64,000 nt of DNA from Zhengitettix transpicula (Eukaryota; Arthropoda; Insecta; Orthoptera; Tetrigidae): the NCBI GenBank assembly GCA_037074705.1, contig CM073596.1, forward strand, positions 13,758,501-13,822,500, in the 5' to 3' direction. A program made the position numbers and the translations under genes. Below the pieces are notes generated by a model. The model saw nothing but the letters and a program-made list of their open reading frames with translations, made no database searches and was not told the DNA's origin. Below are positions 54,201 to 64,000 of the stretch, in pieces (within the stretch, counting starts at the first letter, position 1; each line of letters begins with the position of its first letter).

Positions 54201-57200
54201 AAGGATTAACAGAATCATCCAATGAAAATTCAGGTTTATTGTCATCTGTATCTACAAGAAGAACAGTCAAGAAGTGCATGGTTTCATATGCAACTGGTGA
54301 TCCATGATCCTTTGCAACAAGAACAAGCTGTAAATGGGATTTTTTTTGGTGAATGTAGTTACATGTATCAGTTTATATGATATCTTTAACATATTCATTT
54401 AGAAAAGTTACTCATAGTATAAATGACAAACCTCATATTTAGCTTGCACTTCTCGGTCCAATATAATTTTAGTTCTCAATTCTCCAGTTTCAGAATTTAT
54501 GATAAATTCATTAGTTTCTTGTTCAATATTATTTCCTACTTTTAGATGATAGCTAATCCGACCATTTTCTCCTGCATCTTTATCAGTTGCTTTCACTGTC
54601 ATGACTAGGTAATTTGGTAGGCCAGCATTCTGTGGAATGTTACATGTAATAAATATAGCATCATTTGAGAGTTATCTCAAAATATATGATTCAAATTACT
54701 ATATAAGTTTGTTCACTAAGTTTAAGATGGAAGTAAAAACTTTGTTAGAATTAATTATATTGATTCTTCTGTTACCTCAGGCACTTCAACAGTTGCATTT
54801 GCAAGGGCAGGCATAATAAATTCAGGTTTATTTTGATTCACAGACAAAATAGTAATATTGATGGTTGCATTATCTGAAAATATTCCTAAACCATCTCCAT
54901 CTCTAGCTTCAACAACTAAGTGGAACTGTCGTGGTTTGTCAACTAGTGAAGTGGCGGGAAATAAAATCCCTGACACAGGATCTAAAGAAAAAACATCTGT
55001 AAAAGAAAAATGATCAAATTAAGATTTTTGAAAAATACGGCTTAGATAGGGTTTGTACAATTAACATATTATGAGGACTGAATTTTCTGATTATATAAAA
55101 ATACTTATTTAGTGATTAATTTAGAATAATCACTACAGAATATGAAGTATTTATCCTCACTTCCTTAGATACCTTAACAAATATTAATTTAATCACTTTT
55201 TAAACACTTTTTGGAAAAGAAAAAATATAATAATTACCTTCATTAAAATTTTACATTTATTATAGGTATATGAAGATAAAATTTTATTTAGTTAAAACTA
55301 TTTAAAATTGAAGTGACGACATAAATATATGCCAAACTATGCTTTGAACAGAATCTGGGATGTTAACTGACAATCACTTTTATCTGCATTACAAGTATTT
55401 TTGACAGATTACAATTGATATACATATTAATTAAATAAGAGAATGAAAAAAACAACCTCCAGTATTTCCAGATATAATCTTGTACATAACAGCTCCATTT
55501 ATTCCTTCATCTCTGTCCTCTGCATGACATTTTACTATTGGAGCTGGAGGCGAGAGAGGCAAATTTTCAACTATTGTAACAGGATAATGCTTCTGATTGA
55601 AGACTGGTGGATTATCGTTTTCATCTATCAATTTGATGCGTACCTGAAATGGATAAGAAAGTAGTAATTGTGTAAATTATCGAGCAAGTTACTGAAAATT
55701 AATATTTAACAAAGTAATACTCTTGACCTATGTGCTTTATAATCAGAAACTTTTAATTAGTCCATGTTAATCAATATTTTCATTTAATAGTTGGCAATAA
55801 AACCAGTATTCATTAGTTTAATATGTTAAAGCACTTACTGGTACTGCAGTAGTTCTTTTTGTTTCTGTTGGGGCTCCATCACTAGCCATGACTTGAATCA
55901 TCATTTCTGGGACAGATTCCCTATCAAGCAGTTGCTGGTTTGCCACTGTTATTTCACCAGTATCATGCCCAATACTAAAGTCTGCACTATGTTCTCCAAC
56001 AAGGCTGTACTTGACAGTACCAAACTCTCCTTCATCTGCATCAGAAGCACTTACTACAGTGACACGTGTTCCAGGTGGAGAATTCTCCCTTATTTGAGCT
56101 TCATAAAATGGCTGAAATTAAATGCCAATACATATATAAAAATATTTTGGAATTCTTTGTAATAAGTAAAATGTAAGATATACATTGATGTTATATTCCT
56201 ATTATAATACTTAAGCTAATTGAAATATAATTATTATTCTCTAAAAAACAAATAACAAGAAAATAAGGTTAATATAATTGCTGCAATATGATATAAATAT
56301 AATATATAATATATAAATAAATATGAATAAGTTGTCATTCAATTTCATCCATTTCTTGTACATTTACTTTTGTTATTTAATTTTGAAAAAAAATTTGAAA
56401 ATTTATTTATTTGATACATATTGGCTAATGAGTATTACAACTATTTTTTTCAAACATAATGTAATTTAATTTTATAGATTGATGTTAATAGTTTCTTTTC
56501 TTTTCCAAACTTTCAAGAATAATAATATTTAACCAAATCTGTACTAACACTGAACATTAATTTAATTTAATTGTAAATATAAATACATAGTTTATATATG
56601 CCAATATGTATACAACAGCACCATTAATATATAATATTATGTAACACTTAGTATGTTCCTGACAGTTCCAGGGCATCTCTTTACTCATATAAACCCTCTT
56701 ACATTAGCAGTATATAGTATACATAGATCACATAAATCAGTTCTCTTAACTTATTACCCTGTTATAATATTAAATAGAATAAAATTTTGAGCATAAATAT
56801 TTTGTTATTTTATTGTAGGAATAAATGTGTTCCAATTTATTTTTTATAATTAGTCATGTCATAATGCAAATTACTATTTTAACATTATTTATTTTTATAA
56901 GTGGTCTCTCTTGATTTTAGATTGTAAATTTGTGTTTTTAAAAAATGTTCAATGTTGTTTTTAATTATACATGCCAAAATCTTATGTAAAAGTAATCTGT
57001 TGGAAAATAAATAAAACAAATTTAAATCAACTTGAACCATTGATTTAATGACATTGGCATTTGTAATTTTCGATCCTATGACTATTAACTTCAGCACATA
57101 ACCTCATACCCCCCTTCCAATTTTTTCAGTAATTCAGAAGGGAAATGAAAATCTTGAAACTGTCCTTTTACACATTATTGAACAAATATATGCCACTATA

Positions 57201-60200
57201 ATTGATATTAAAGTTAATATTACCTTAGAAAAAACTGGATCCATATCATTTATATTCTTTATATTGACGGTAACATCTGCTGTAGCAGACATTTGAGGAA
57301 TTCCAGAGTCTACAACAATAACTGTGAAGTTCAGTGTTTTAACTTTCTCATAGTCTATCTTCTTTCTGGTCCTGACAACTCCTGTTCAATAATAATAAAA
57401 GAAAACATTTTTTTACTATTGTGTATTTTATTTCATATTATGAATCTCTGAAATAAGCAACAGAACACTTTACTGATTATATAAATTCAACATTTCTACA
57501 ACTGTTAGCATGCTTGAAAAATGTACATTATGTAATAGTGATATTAGTATTAATTTTTCTATATTATATTGTTATCTATATAAAAAACAACATTAATTAC
57601 AAAAAAGGAAACAATAAATGAAATTATCTGCAGAAGAAGAATGGAAATTTAATCAAATAAAATTGTAATAACTTATAAGAAAAAATATGAAGTCAGTTAG
57701 GTTAAGTTATTTGATAATATCTATGAGTGGAGTGTTTTCCTACCTGTTAAATTATTTATTTCAAAATATTCACTTTCTGGTTGTATTGTGTAAGCTGAAA
57801 TTTTTGAATCAATGTCAGTAGCTGTAAATGTTTCTACAATTGATCCAATTGGTTGCTCTTCTAATATGCTAACAGTGTACCGAGGATCTTTAACAGTCCA
57901 TGGCCTTGTGAAAGTTGGAGGGAAGTCATTCACATCAATTATAGTGACTACCAGGATACCTGTAACAGAAATAAAAAATGAAAAATTATTTCTGTTCAAT
58001 ATAAAAAGTATGCCTGATATCTTGAAAAATACCTTTTCCTTCCTGTGGTGATGGAGCAGTGATATCTGTAACTGTTACTGTTAACCGAACAATTGCGGCG
58101 ACATCTCTCACTAGTTGTTTGGCAACAGAAACCTCTCCAGTTTTTTGGTCAACAGTGAAAAATGTCTGTAAAAAGTTATTTTATCTTGTTTTACAATTTT
58201 ATATACAATACTCATTATTAAGAAATACTACTTAATGGTTTTTAGATTTTCCTGAGCATTAATTAAGTGGTTTTATTCACAATTATTTATTATGTCTACT
58301 AGATAATTGAATGTAACAATTCACAAATTTAATCGAGATTATTTACATCTATAAAATAATTTGGTTTGTTTTAAGCTTCTATTATCTAACAATTAACAAC
58401 TTTTTGGATCAAATATTGCATTCTGAATATCAATTGATGATAGACATTTTCAAGAACGAATAATGCATTGTTATAAATCACATATTCTGTTAACTCATTA
58501 TTTCCATTGTATAGTATGTATGTGAAATTCTGTAAGGGGTAACTATTTCCTTGCAGCCAAATATTTAATATCTAGTGTGGTTTTGAATATTTTTATTCAA
58601 TTTAAAATACCTTAAAAGCATCTGTTTCATCAACTTGTTTGCCATTCCAGTCAACAGCAGTAATTGGATCTACAATGGCAAAGTTCAGTGCATCAGATGT
58701 GTTTACATCTGGGTCCTTTGCTTGGAGAATATAGAAAATTGTACCTGGAGCAGCATCTTCAGAGACCTGTAATGAGAATAATTATAAAATGTTTTTCTTA
58801 TTTCCAATATGTTCATTTTAATTTCATTCATATGCTTACTTCAGCTCTCTGAGTTGAAGGATCAAAGAATGGATCTCTGTCATTACTGTTGATAATGCTC
58901 ACAGTCACAGTTGTTGTTCCCGTTAGAATTGGTGTACCTAAATTAATAAACAATAACTCATTTCACTTGATTGTATAATACACTGCACGAACATATAGAA
59001 ATTAGATATTAATTTGCATAAGAAAACAGTAACATTTATTACCTCCATCAACAGCAATAACTTCGATGTTGTAAGTACTTCTTTGATCAAAGTCAAGTTT
59101 CCTTGCAACTGTAATTGCTCCCTGTGACTCATCAATATTGAAGTCATCAAATGCACCTTTCTGAATGCGATATTTGATCTTTGCATTCACACCAGAGTCT
59201 GCATCAGTTGCTAGAATTGTTTCTACAGTTGTCCCTATGATGGAAAATAAATTATTTTATTATAAAACATTGAAACAACTTGATCACATTTTTCTTCAAT
59301 AAAATTATGTTATATAATGTTACTTTGTTGTAGTATAAAATTGATATCACCATAATATGATTTCTTAGTATGACATGTCACAATGAGTAAAACATACTGT
59401 TGATATTTAGGTATATGTACAATGACAATATCAAATATATGGTAAATCTAATTATATTTAGCTTTATACTATTTACATTATAATTGTGCACACAAGTGGA
59501 AAAATAATTCACAAGTATGTATATGTTTAAGATTGTTACTTCTACTTGCCTGATGGAGCATCCTCTTGAATTGATGCTAAATAACTTTCTCTCTCAAACA
59601 CTGGATGGTTGTTATTAACATCTCGAACTGTTATTTGCACTGTGGAACTACTGGAGAAAGTTCCGTCACTGGCCTAATTAACAAATTTTTAATTTTAAAG
59701 TAATGGAGCATATGAAACTGTAAGACACTTTTTATTTTAAACTAAGATTTCTTTGAATAAATTCAATTGTTTATGAACTGCTGTCTATTGTACATATACT
59801 TATACTAACCTGAACAGTCAATTTTATAAGGTCACTAGCAACATTAGTCATATCAAGACCAAGATTGTTGACAACTGTAATTTCACCTGTGTGTGGATTT
59901 ATTTCAAATAAATTGTGTGTGTTTCCATCCACTATTGAATATGTGATTTCTGATGTGACATCTAAATCTCGTGCCTGTTTGTGCAAAAAGAAAATATTTT
60001 ACATTCTAGCTATTATATATTTGACTAATAAAATAGAACAAAGTAGTAAAAAACAATAAAATTTATAATTTTAAATAGTCTTTAGAATTCTGATAATTAC
60101 AGTATTAAGATTACCAGACTTTCAATTAATTACATTCATAATAAAATGGCCTGTAGTTTTCTGTAATATTCTTGATTTTTTTTAGCATTCTTGACATGAT

Positions 60201-62570
60201 GTAGTAGACTTGTCAAAATTAAAACATTGAACAAATATTCTGTTCAGTTATTTATTTTGAATAAATGAATTTAAATATGGAGAATAGTTTCTAGCATTGA
60301 AAAAAAATTGCCTTATTTTAGCATTACAGAATTAGTAAGCAGTTTGCTCATGTCCTCCAAATTGTGTACGCTTAGGAAGCTTCCAAATATTCTCCATTCC
60401 AACAATATGGGATGTTGATATAGCTCTTTGAGCTATTCCAACGTTCCACCACTCATCAGCTGAGAGTCTCACACATGATGATAAGTGTGATGAAGTGATA
60501 AATACTTTTAAATGTTCATCAAACAATAGGATGAATAAGAGAATGATTTAAAACATTATTGAAATCAAAAGACATTTGTGATCATGGGGATTGGATCAAA
60601 ATCCAACTCATTTTCTTTGATATAACTTTAATAAATTGCTAATTCCCATATAATAAGGGATTTCTTTTTTTGCAAAGTATAAAAGGTATTTTGATTAATT
60701 TAATTAATGACATTATTTGAAATTGTTAGCTATAATATTTTATTAATACAACGACCACATTAATTTTGGCGCTCTATACGTGTGACCGATTTGTTGTATT
60801 TGAAATATTATGGTGGATTATTGTAAGTTGAAAAGTTATCTTTAACAATAAATATCGCAGGGTTGATTGTTTTTGAAATTTAACAGGCTATTGGTATTTC
60901 TTATCAACTATTTCTCTTAAAAATTTTGCTCTGCTGACAGAGTGTCAGATTTTGTTATTCAGGCAGCGGTTACACCACAATACAATTGAAGTGACAGTGT
61001 GTTCATATTGAACATATTAAGAAATTCCAATTTATCGGGGCGTCCACCCCCGATGTATGGCATATGCTGCCCAAAATCGAAATTACCGGTATTTACGGGG
61101 AAACGAGAGGCTTGGCTGGTCTTTATTGAGCTGTTTGACTCACCAGTCCATTGTGAGCCATCTTTAGAGTAGGTCCGGAAATTCCAATATTTACGAGGCG
61201 TACTGAAGGGTGAAGCCGTAGCTGTAATATCCGGCTTACAGCTAACCACTTCTAACTATCTAATCGCCTACAATGCGTCGAGGCTTAGGTACCAAAACGG
61301 TAGGCGTATTGCATATTACTGTTTGCAGAAGTTACTCGATTATATTATTTTATGATTTTCATTTATTAAATGTACATCGCACAATAGTTAATGCTTTAAA
61401 GGCCTTTGACACAGAAGACTTGACCGACTGCTTCATTTTGTCAGTGTATGGACCCGGAGAATCGAAAGCCCTTCGAGTGGCGACAAACAGCGATTCACGG
61501 ATCCCTTCGTTCAACCAACTTCTGGTTCCGAAGGTTGGATTGGACGACCCTCTTCCTCTGGAGCCTTTTATCAAGTAGCCTACGTTGGTCAATTAGAATG
61601 AGCAAGCTAAACGATTTGTCGATACCGTGAACTCTTCACGGCGGTATCCGGAAGGTTGGGTGCTCGTTGGATTTTGCGATGTATCCCAAACGGGATACGC
61701 GGTTGTCCTTTATCTCTGATCGAAGAGACAACCTGACACGACCCGAGCTTTTCTTTGGAAGGGTAGGACCAAAATGGCCGCGTTGAAGGCACTATCCATT
61801 CTTAGACTAGAGTTATGTGGGGCCGTTCTATTGGCCCGGCTTGTGAAATCGATTGTTCATCTTTCCACCGTAGTTCCGTTGCTTCCGATCAAATTATTCT
61901 CGGATTCCGAAAATGTCTTGAACTGTCTCTCAACGACTCCGCATTTTCTGACATCGTTTGTCATCTGGATTGTGCGGTTGTGTCGCTCTGACTATTGTGT
62001 TTTTAGTTTTCTTAGCACCTGAAGAAAGGAAAAATGTTTCCAGACACGTTTCCGGAAACTTCTTCTGTGGGTATTTGGCTATTTTAGCTTATTATTAATT
62101 TTCATAACAGACTTAAATTTTCCATTTCAAGTGGATCGAAGTTAGTTGTGCAGTATTAACGTTTTACTACTAAAGCTACTAGCACCCCACAAACACCAAA
62201 GATAATGGCTACAAAATTTGTATTTATTTTACCTGGACTTGAAGTGGAGGCTCAAATTTATTGGCTCCTTCATCTATGGCCACACGGTAATTAATGTTAG
62301 AAAATTGTGGTACATTGTCATTGCTATCTATGAGAAGAATTCTGAGTGGTACTGCTGTTGTGTGTCCCTTGCCGTTATTGTCCGTTGCCTGAAAATACCA
62401 GTAATTTATTTAATATGTCTTAACTACTGCTAGATTGGTTTATTTTAATTTAACTTACTTTGTAAGTGAGGAAGAATTCATGTCTAGTTTCATAATCTAG
62501 ACATGAGCCTTTGCCAGGTGTGGGACAAGAAGCGACAGTAATTACACCTGTCTTGTTATTGACAGCAAAC
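49432..62570 (-). CDS. Large CDH23/Cad87A-like cadherin, 3' part with 25 coding exons (5' end outside window)
   Basis: Exons, in gene order: 62459-62570, 62233-62388, 59810-59974, 59550-59673, 59043-59234, 58840-58937, 58611-58766, 58033-58165, 57744-57959, 57224-57381, 55839-56111, 55457-55643, 54776-54996, 54432-54629, 54156-54327, 53575-53777, 53381-53495, 52746-53035, 52229-52404, 52007-52142, 51745-51869, 51129-51230, 50928-51051, 50255-50419, 49432-49584. All join in phase to about 1382 residues. Nine EC-linker motifs are visible (for example IDSNDNVPQF, IIDVNDFPPTF, IDENDNPPVF, DTDDNKPEF, MDVNDNAPVF), alternating with DxD/DRE-type calcium motifs. Then come a membrane-adjacent domain, one transmembrane helix and a tail of about 180 residues. 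It is a calcium-dependent adhesion protein of the plasma membrane. The tail and membrane-adjacent region argue for the CDH23/Cad87A group; Cad99C/PCDH15 is the main alternative. One intron uses a GC donor (after 59550). Confidence 0.92.
49791..49913 (+). repeat. 41-bp minisatellite, three units
   Basis: CARGTGGTTTGCTGGAGATA starts units at 49791, 49832 and 49873, each continuing AAAYGTGGATYTATTAKTCAA. It lies in the intron between the last two coding exons of the cadherin gene. Confidence 0.9.
50715..50795 (+). repeat. Third copy of the SINE-like repeat of 7515-7745
   Basis: CCTTCAAAAATTTGAATGAA, GTCATGACAACATCAA and GATAAGCCATTTTCTCTTTC align with 1345-1430 and 7590-7670. It lies in a cadherin intron and is diverged. 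Confidence 0.45.
51745..52404 (-). CDS. Cadherin exons coding the membrane-adjacent domain and transmembrane helix
   Basis: Exons 52229-52404 and 52007-52142 read WIFEPDQLIRVILSRPPEIV, then AELSNITKSLVVVDDIRYHV, CDMYLHVVDEPTQTI and DAKYDYLKDYYAGF. This is a compact alpha/beta region unlike an EC repeat and placed like the membrane-adjacent (SEA-like) domains of CDH23 and PCDH15. Exon 51745-51869 codes SALAALIALLIVLFVGLITL and VVVCCCLRHW, a single hydrophobic helix ending in a three-cysteine juxtamembrane cluster that could be palmitoylated. Confidence 0.75.
56112..57223. other. Cadherin intron, AT-rich, about 1.1 kb
   Basis: Simple AT-rich sequence between coding exons. No element or gene recognised. 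Confidence 0.5.
59548..59549 (-). other. GC-AG intron donor in the cadherin gene
   Basis: After exon 59550-59673 (ending GCTCCATCAG) the intron begins GCAAGT instead of GTAAGT. The downstream exon at 59234 joins in phase (APSG then TTVETI), so the non-canonical donor must be used, unless it is a sequencing error. Confidence 0.75.
60332..60526 (-). other. Unidentified protein-like frame in a cadherin intron
   Basis: Reads SSHLSSCVRLSADEWWNVGI, then AQRAISTSHIVGMENIWKLP, then KRTQFGGHEQTAY and a stop. The composition and codon choice look coding, unlike the surrounding AT-rich intron, but I do not recognise the family. It does not fit the cadherin chain: exons 62233 and 59974 join in phase without it. 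A retrocopy end or an exon of a nested gene is possible. Confidence 0.35.
61440..62010 (+). pseudogene. BEL/Pao retrotransposon pol fragment
   Basis: Frames read NSDSRIPSFNQLLVPKVGLD, GWVLVGFCDVSQTGYAVVLY, then GRVGPKWPR-like and AALKALSILRLELCGAVLLA. The FCDAS..GYAAVVYLR and KxxxLKxLSIPRLELxAALL words are marks of the Pao-type RNase H-adjacent region. Frameshifts and stops break it. It lies in the 2.3 kb cadherin intron, antisense to the gene, in a locally CpG-rich island running from about 60950 to 62080. Confidence 0.8.
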
Positions 62571-64000
62571 CTAAAGCAATGAAAATATTGATACAATATA
62601 TTGTAATAACTAGTTAAGAAGGCCATTATATTTGTTTAAATTTTATAATATTTTGTTTCACGACACAGACTAGAGGTGGACGGCCATTATTTAAAATCTG
62701 TTTACCAACTCAGACTGGGGATCTTGGGTGGCTCATGTAAAAAAAATGATGATTGACAGCGGATGAAGGCTCACAAAAGGGAAAATTATAATTGGGAGTT
62801 TTTAGCGGTTCCTAGATCTGGTGTCTGACGGACATCGGAACAGGACCCCAAAAGGAACAATGATAACAGATTTTTGTTGACATCCAATTATGGGATAAGG
62901 GAATGTTTATCTAACAATATTGAGTGGCTCTCTGAGTGTGAGAAAGCCAGATGAGGTCCGAACGTGGGAAATCAAAACTGTGGGAAAAGGAATATTCTTG
63001 GGAGGGGGAAGCTGATAGAAAAGTTAGCGGATGGTATATCTCAAGGGAGAAGGAGGTGCAAGCAGTCGGGTGCCAGTTCTCAAGGGAGAAAGAAGTTGAT
63101 GTCATACCTGGAAGGAGAAAGGAGTGTTAGGTTGAACACCAGTTTTGAACTCTGTCTTGGTGAAGGCTGAGAGATCCAGAACATTTTAAATAAGACAAAA
63201 CGTAATCAATTTGTCAATCATACTAGACAAATTTATTGGTGGCCGCGGGCGAAACATCCATACGAGTATTCGGAAGTCTGCAGTCTGGAGTTTGGATACT
63301 GAAAGGATAGTGTTGTGTTGTGCAACGTGTGCCAGTAAAAATGTCTGTGTAAATTTTATTCACAGAGTGGCCATTATTAAAGTGAAGTCTGTTCCCGAAC
63401 CCAAAGTCATAAAACTTGTAAGTAGCGATTTAAAATAAATAATTTTGTAAACTGTAAATTTAAAGGTGAAAGGTCAGATTTCGTTTCTAGTAACTTCAAT
63501 AAATTAAATTTCTATACTCTGTAAAATTCTTGCAAGTGTAATTGGATTTTGTTCTTTCTATCAGGCCTAGTGGAGACCCTGAGATTTGAGTTACATTTTT
63601 TGTAAAAGAAAAATATAGGTATAAATTTTCTTAAATGCCACAAAAGGTAAAATTAATTGTTAGTAAAATTTGATCTAAATGTGGTGAAATAAAGTAGAGA
63701 TCTAAATTGTATTTTGTGTGAATAAATTTGTATTGTTTAATTTAAATTTCCTTTCATTAAATATTTTAAAGTTGGTTATTACAAATTGGCAAACAAATTG
63801 GGGGAAAATTCAATTTAATTTCATTCTTTAATTAGATAGTTTTTACAATATATATATATATATATATTGTTAAATCAATACTTAATATAACTTACTGTAT
63901 ACAGACTGATTCTCAAAAAACCCAAAGAATGCTACTTAAAATTTTTTGATTCCTATAACTATAGGGTTTTAGTTAAACGTCTGCTGCATATTACAAGTTC
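62571..64000. other. Cadherin intron continuing past the window edge, repeat-like
   Basis: No further cadherin exon is visible upstream of 62570. The stretch 62660-63440 is GC-richer and looks like retroelement sequence (GGAACAGGACCCCAAAAGGA; two related GATATCTCAAGGGAGAAGGA/GTTCTCAAGGGAGAAAGAAG words at 63035-63090). The part at about 63560-63600 resembles 33595-33640. A (TA)n tract lies at about 63850-63866. Confidence 0.4.

Noticed and set aside
60425..60480. CTGATGAG in the intron (minus strand) as a hammerhead ribozyme core
   Set aside because: No matching CGAAAC half and no paired stems at the required positions.

Overview
This is a 64 kb piece of an AT-rich animal nuclear genome. It has split genes with GT-AG introns, long (AT)n microsatellites, a tRNA-derived SINE and degenerate transposons of many classes. 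The gene set (a germ cell-less BTB protein, a mitochondrial DnaJ, COX18 and a large CDH23/Cad87A-like cadherin) and the transposons (jockey-type LINEs, BEL/Pao, MULE, Helitron-like and hAT MITE) fit an arthropod, most likely an insect with a fairly large, repeat-rich genome. I cannot name the species.

Layout. (1) 749-37101, minus strand: a complete germ cell-less (gcl/GMCL1) gene in ten coding exons. Nine lie between 749 and 6889; the first lies 30 kb upstream at 36938-37101. The roughly 30 kb first intron is a transposon graveyard. It holds three non-autonomous Helitron-like elements (one inserted precisely into a jockey-type LINE), inverted LINE copies around a broken MULE transposase, a 176-bp tandem array, a 621-bp and a 293-bp tandem duplication, a five-copy repeat family, three long stem-loops and a hAT MITE with a target-site duplication. 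(2) 38414-41920, minus: a four-exon mitochondrial DnaJ of the Tid1 type, with no G/F linker and apparently only half of the zinc-binding region. (3) 44147-46823, plus: a six-exon COX18 gene, head-to-head with the DnaJ gene. (4) 49432-62570, minus: the 3' 25 coding exons of a large cadherin (about nine EC linkers, a membrane-adjacent domain, one transmembrane helix and a conserved cytoplasmic tail). It converges on COX18 and its 5' part lies beyond the right edge. A BEL/Pao fragment sits in one of its introns.

The genes are not an operon. DnaJ and COX18 are both mitochondrial-type proteins and their starts face each other about 2.2 kb apart, so a shared regulatory region is possible but unproven. 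The exon chains were built by hand: every junction quoted joins in phase and gives an uninterrupted protein, which is the main evidence for them. Splice positions could still be off by a base or so in places, noted where I saw doubt. Most of the remaining sequence is intron, intergenic AT-rich DNA or decayed repeats.
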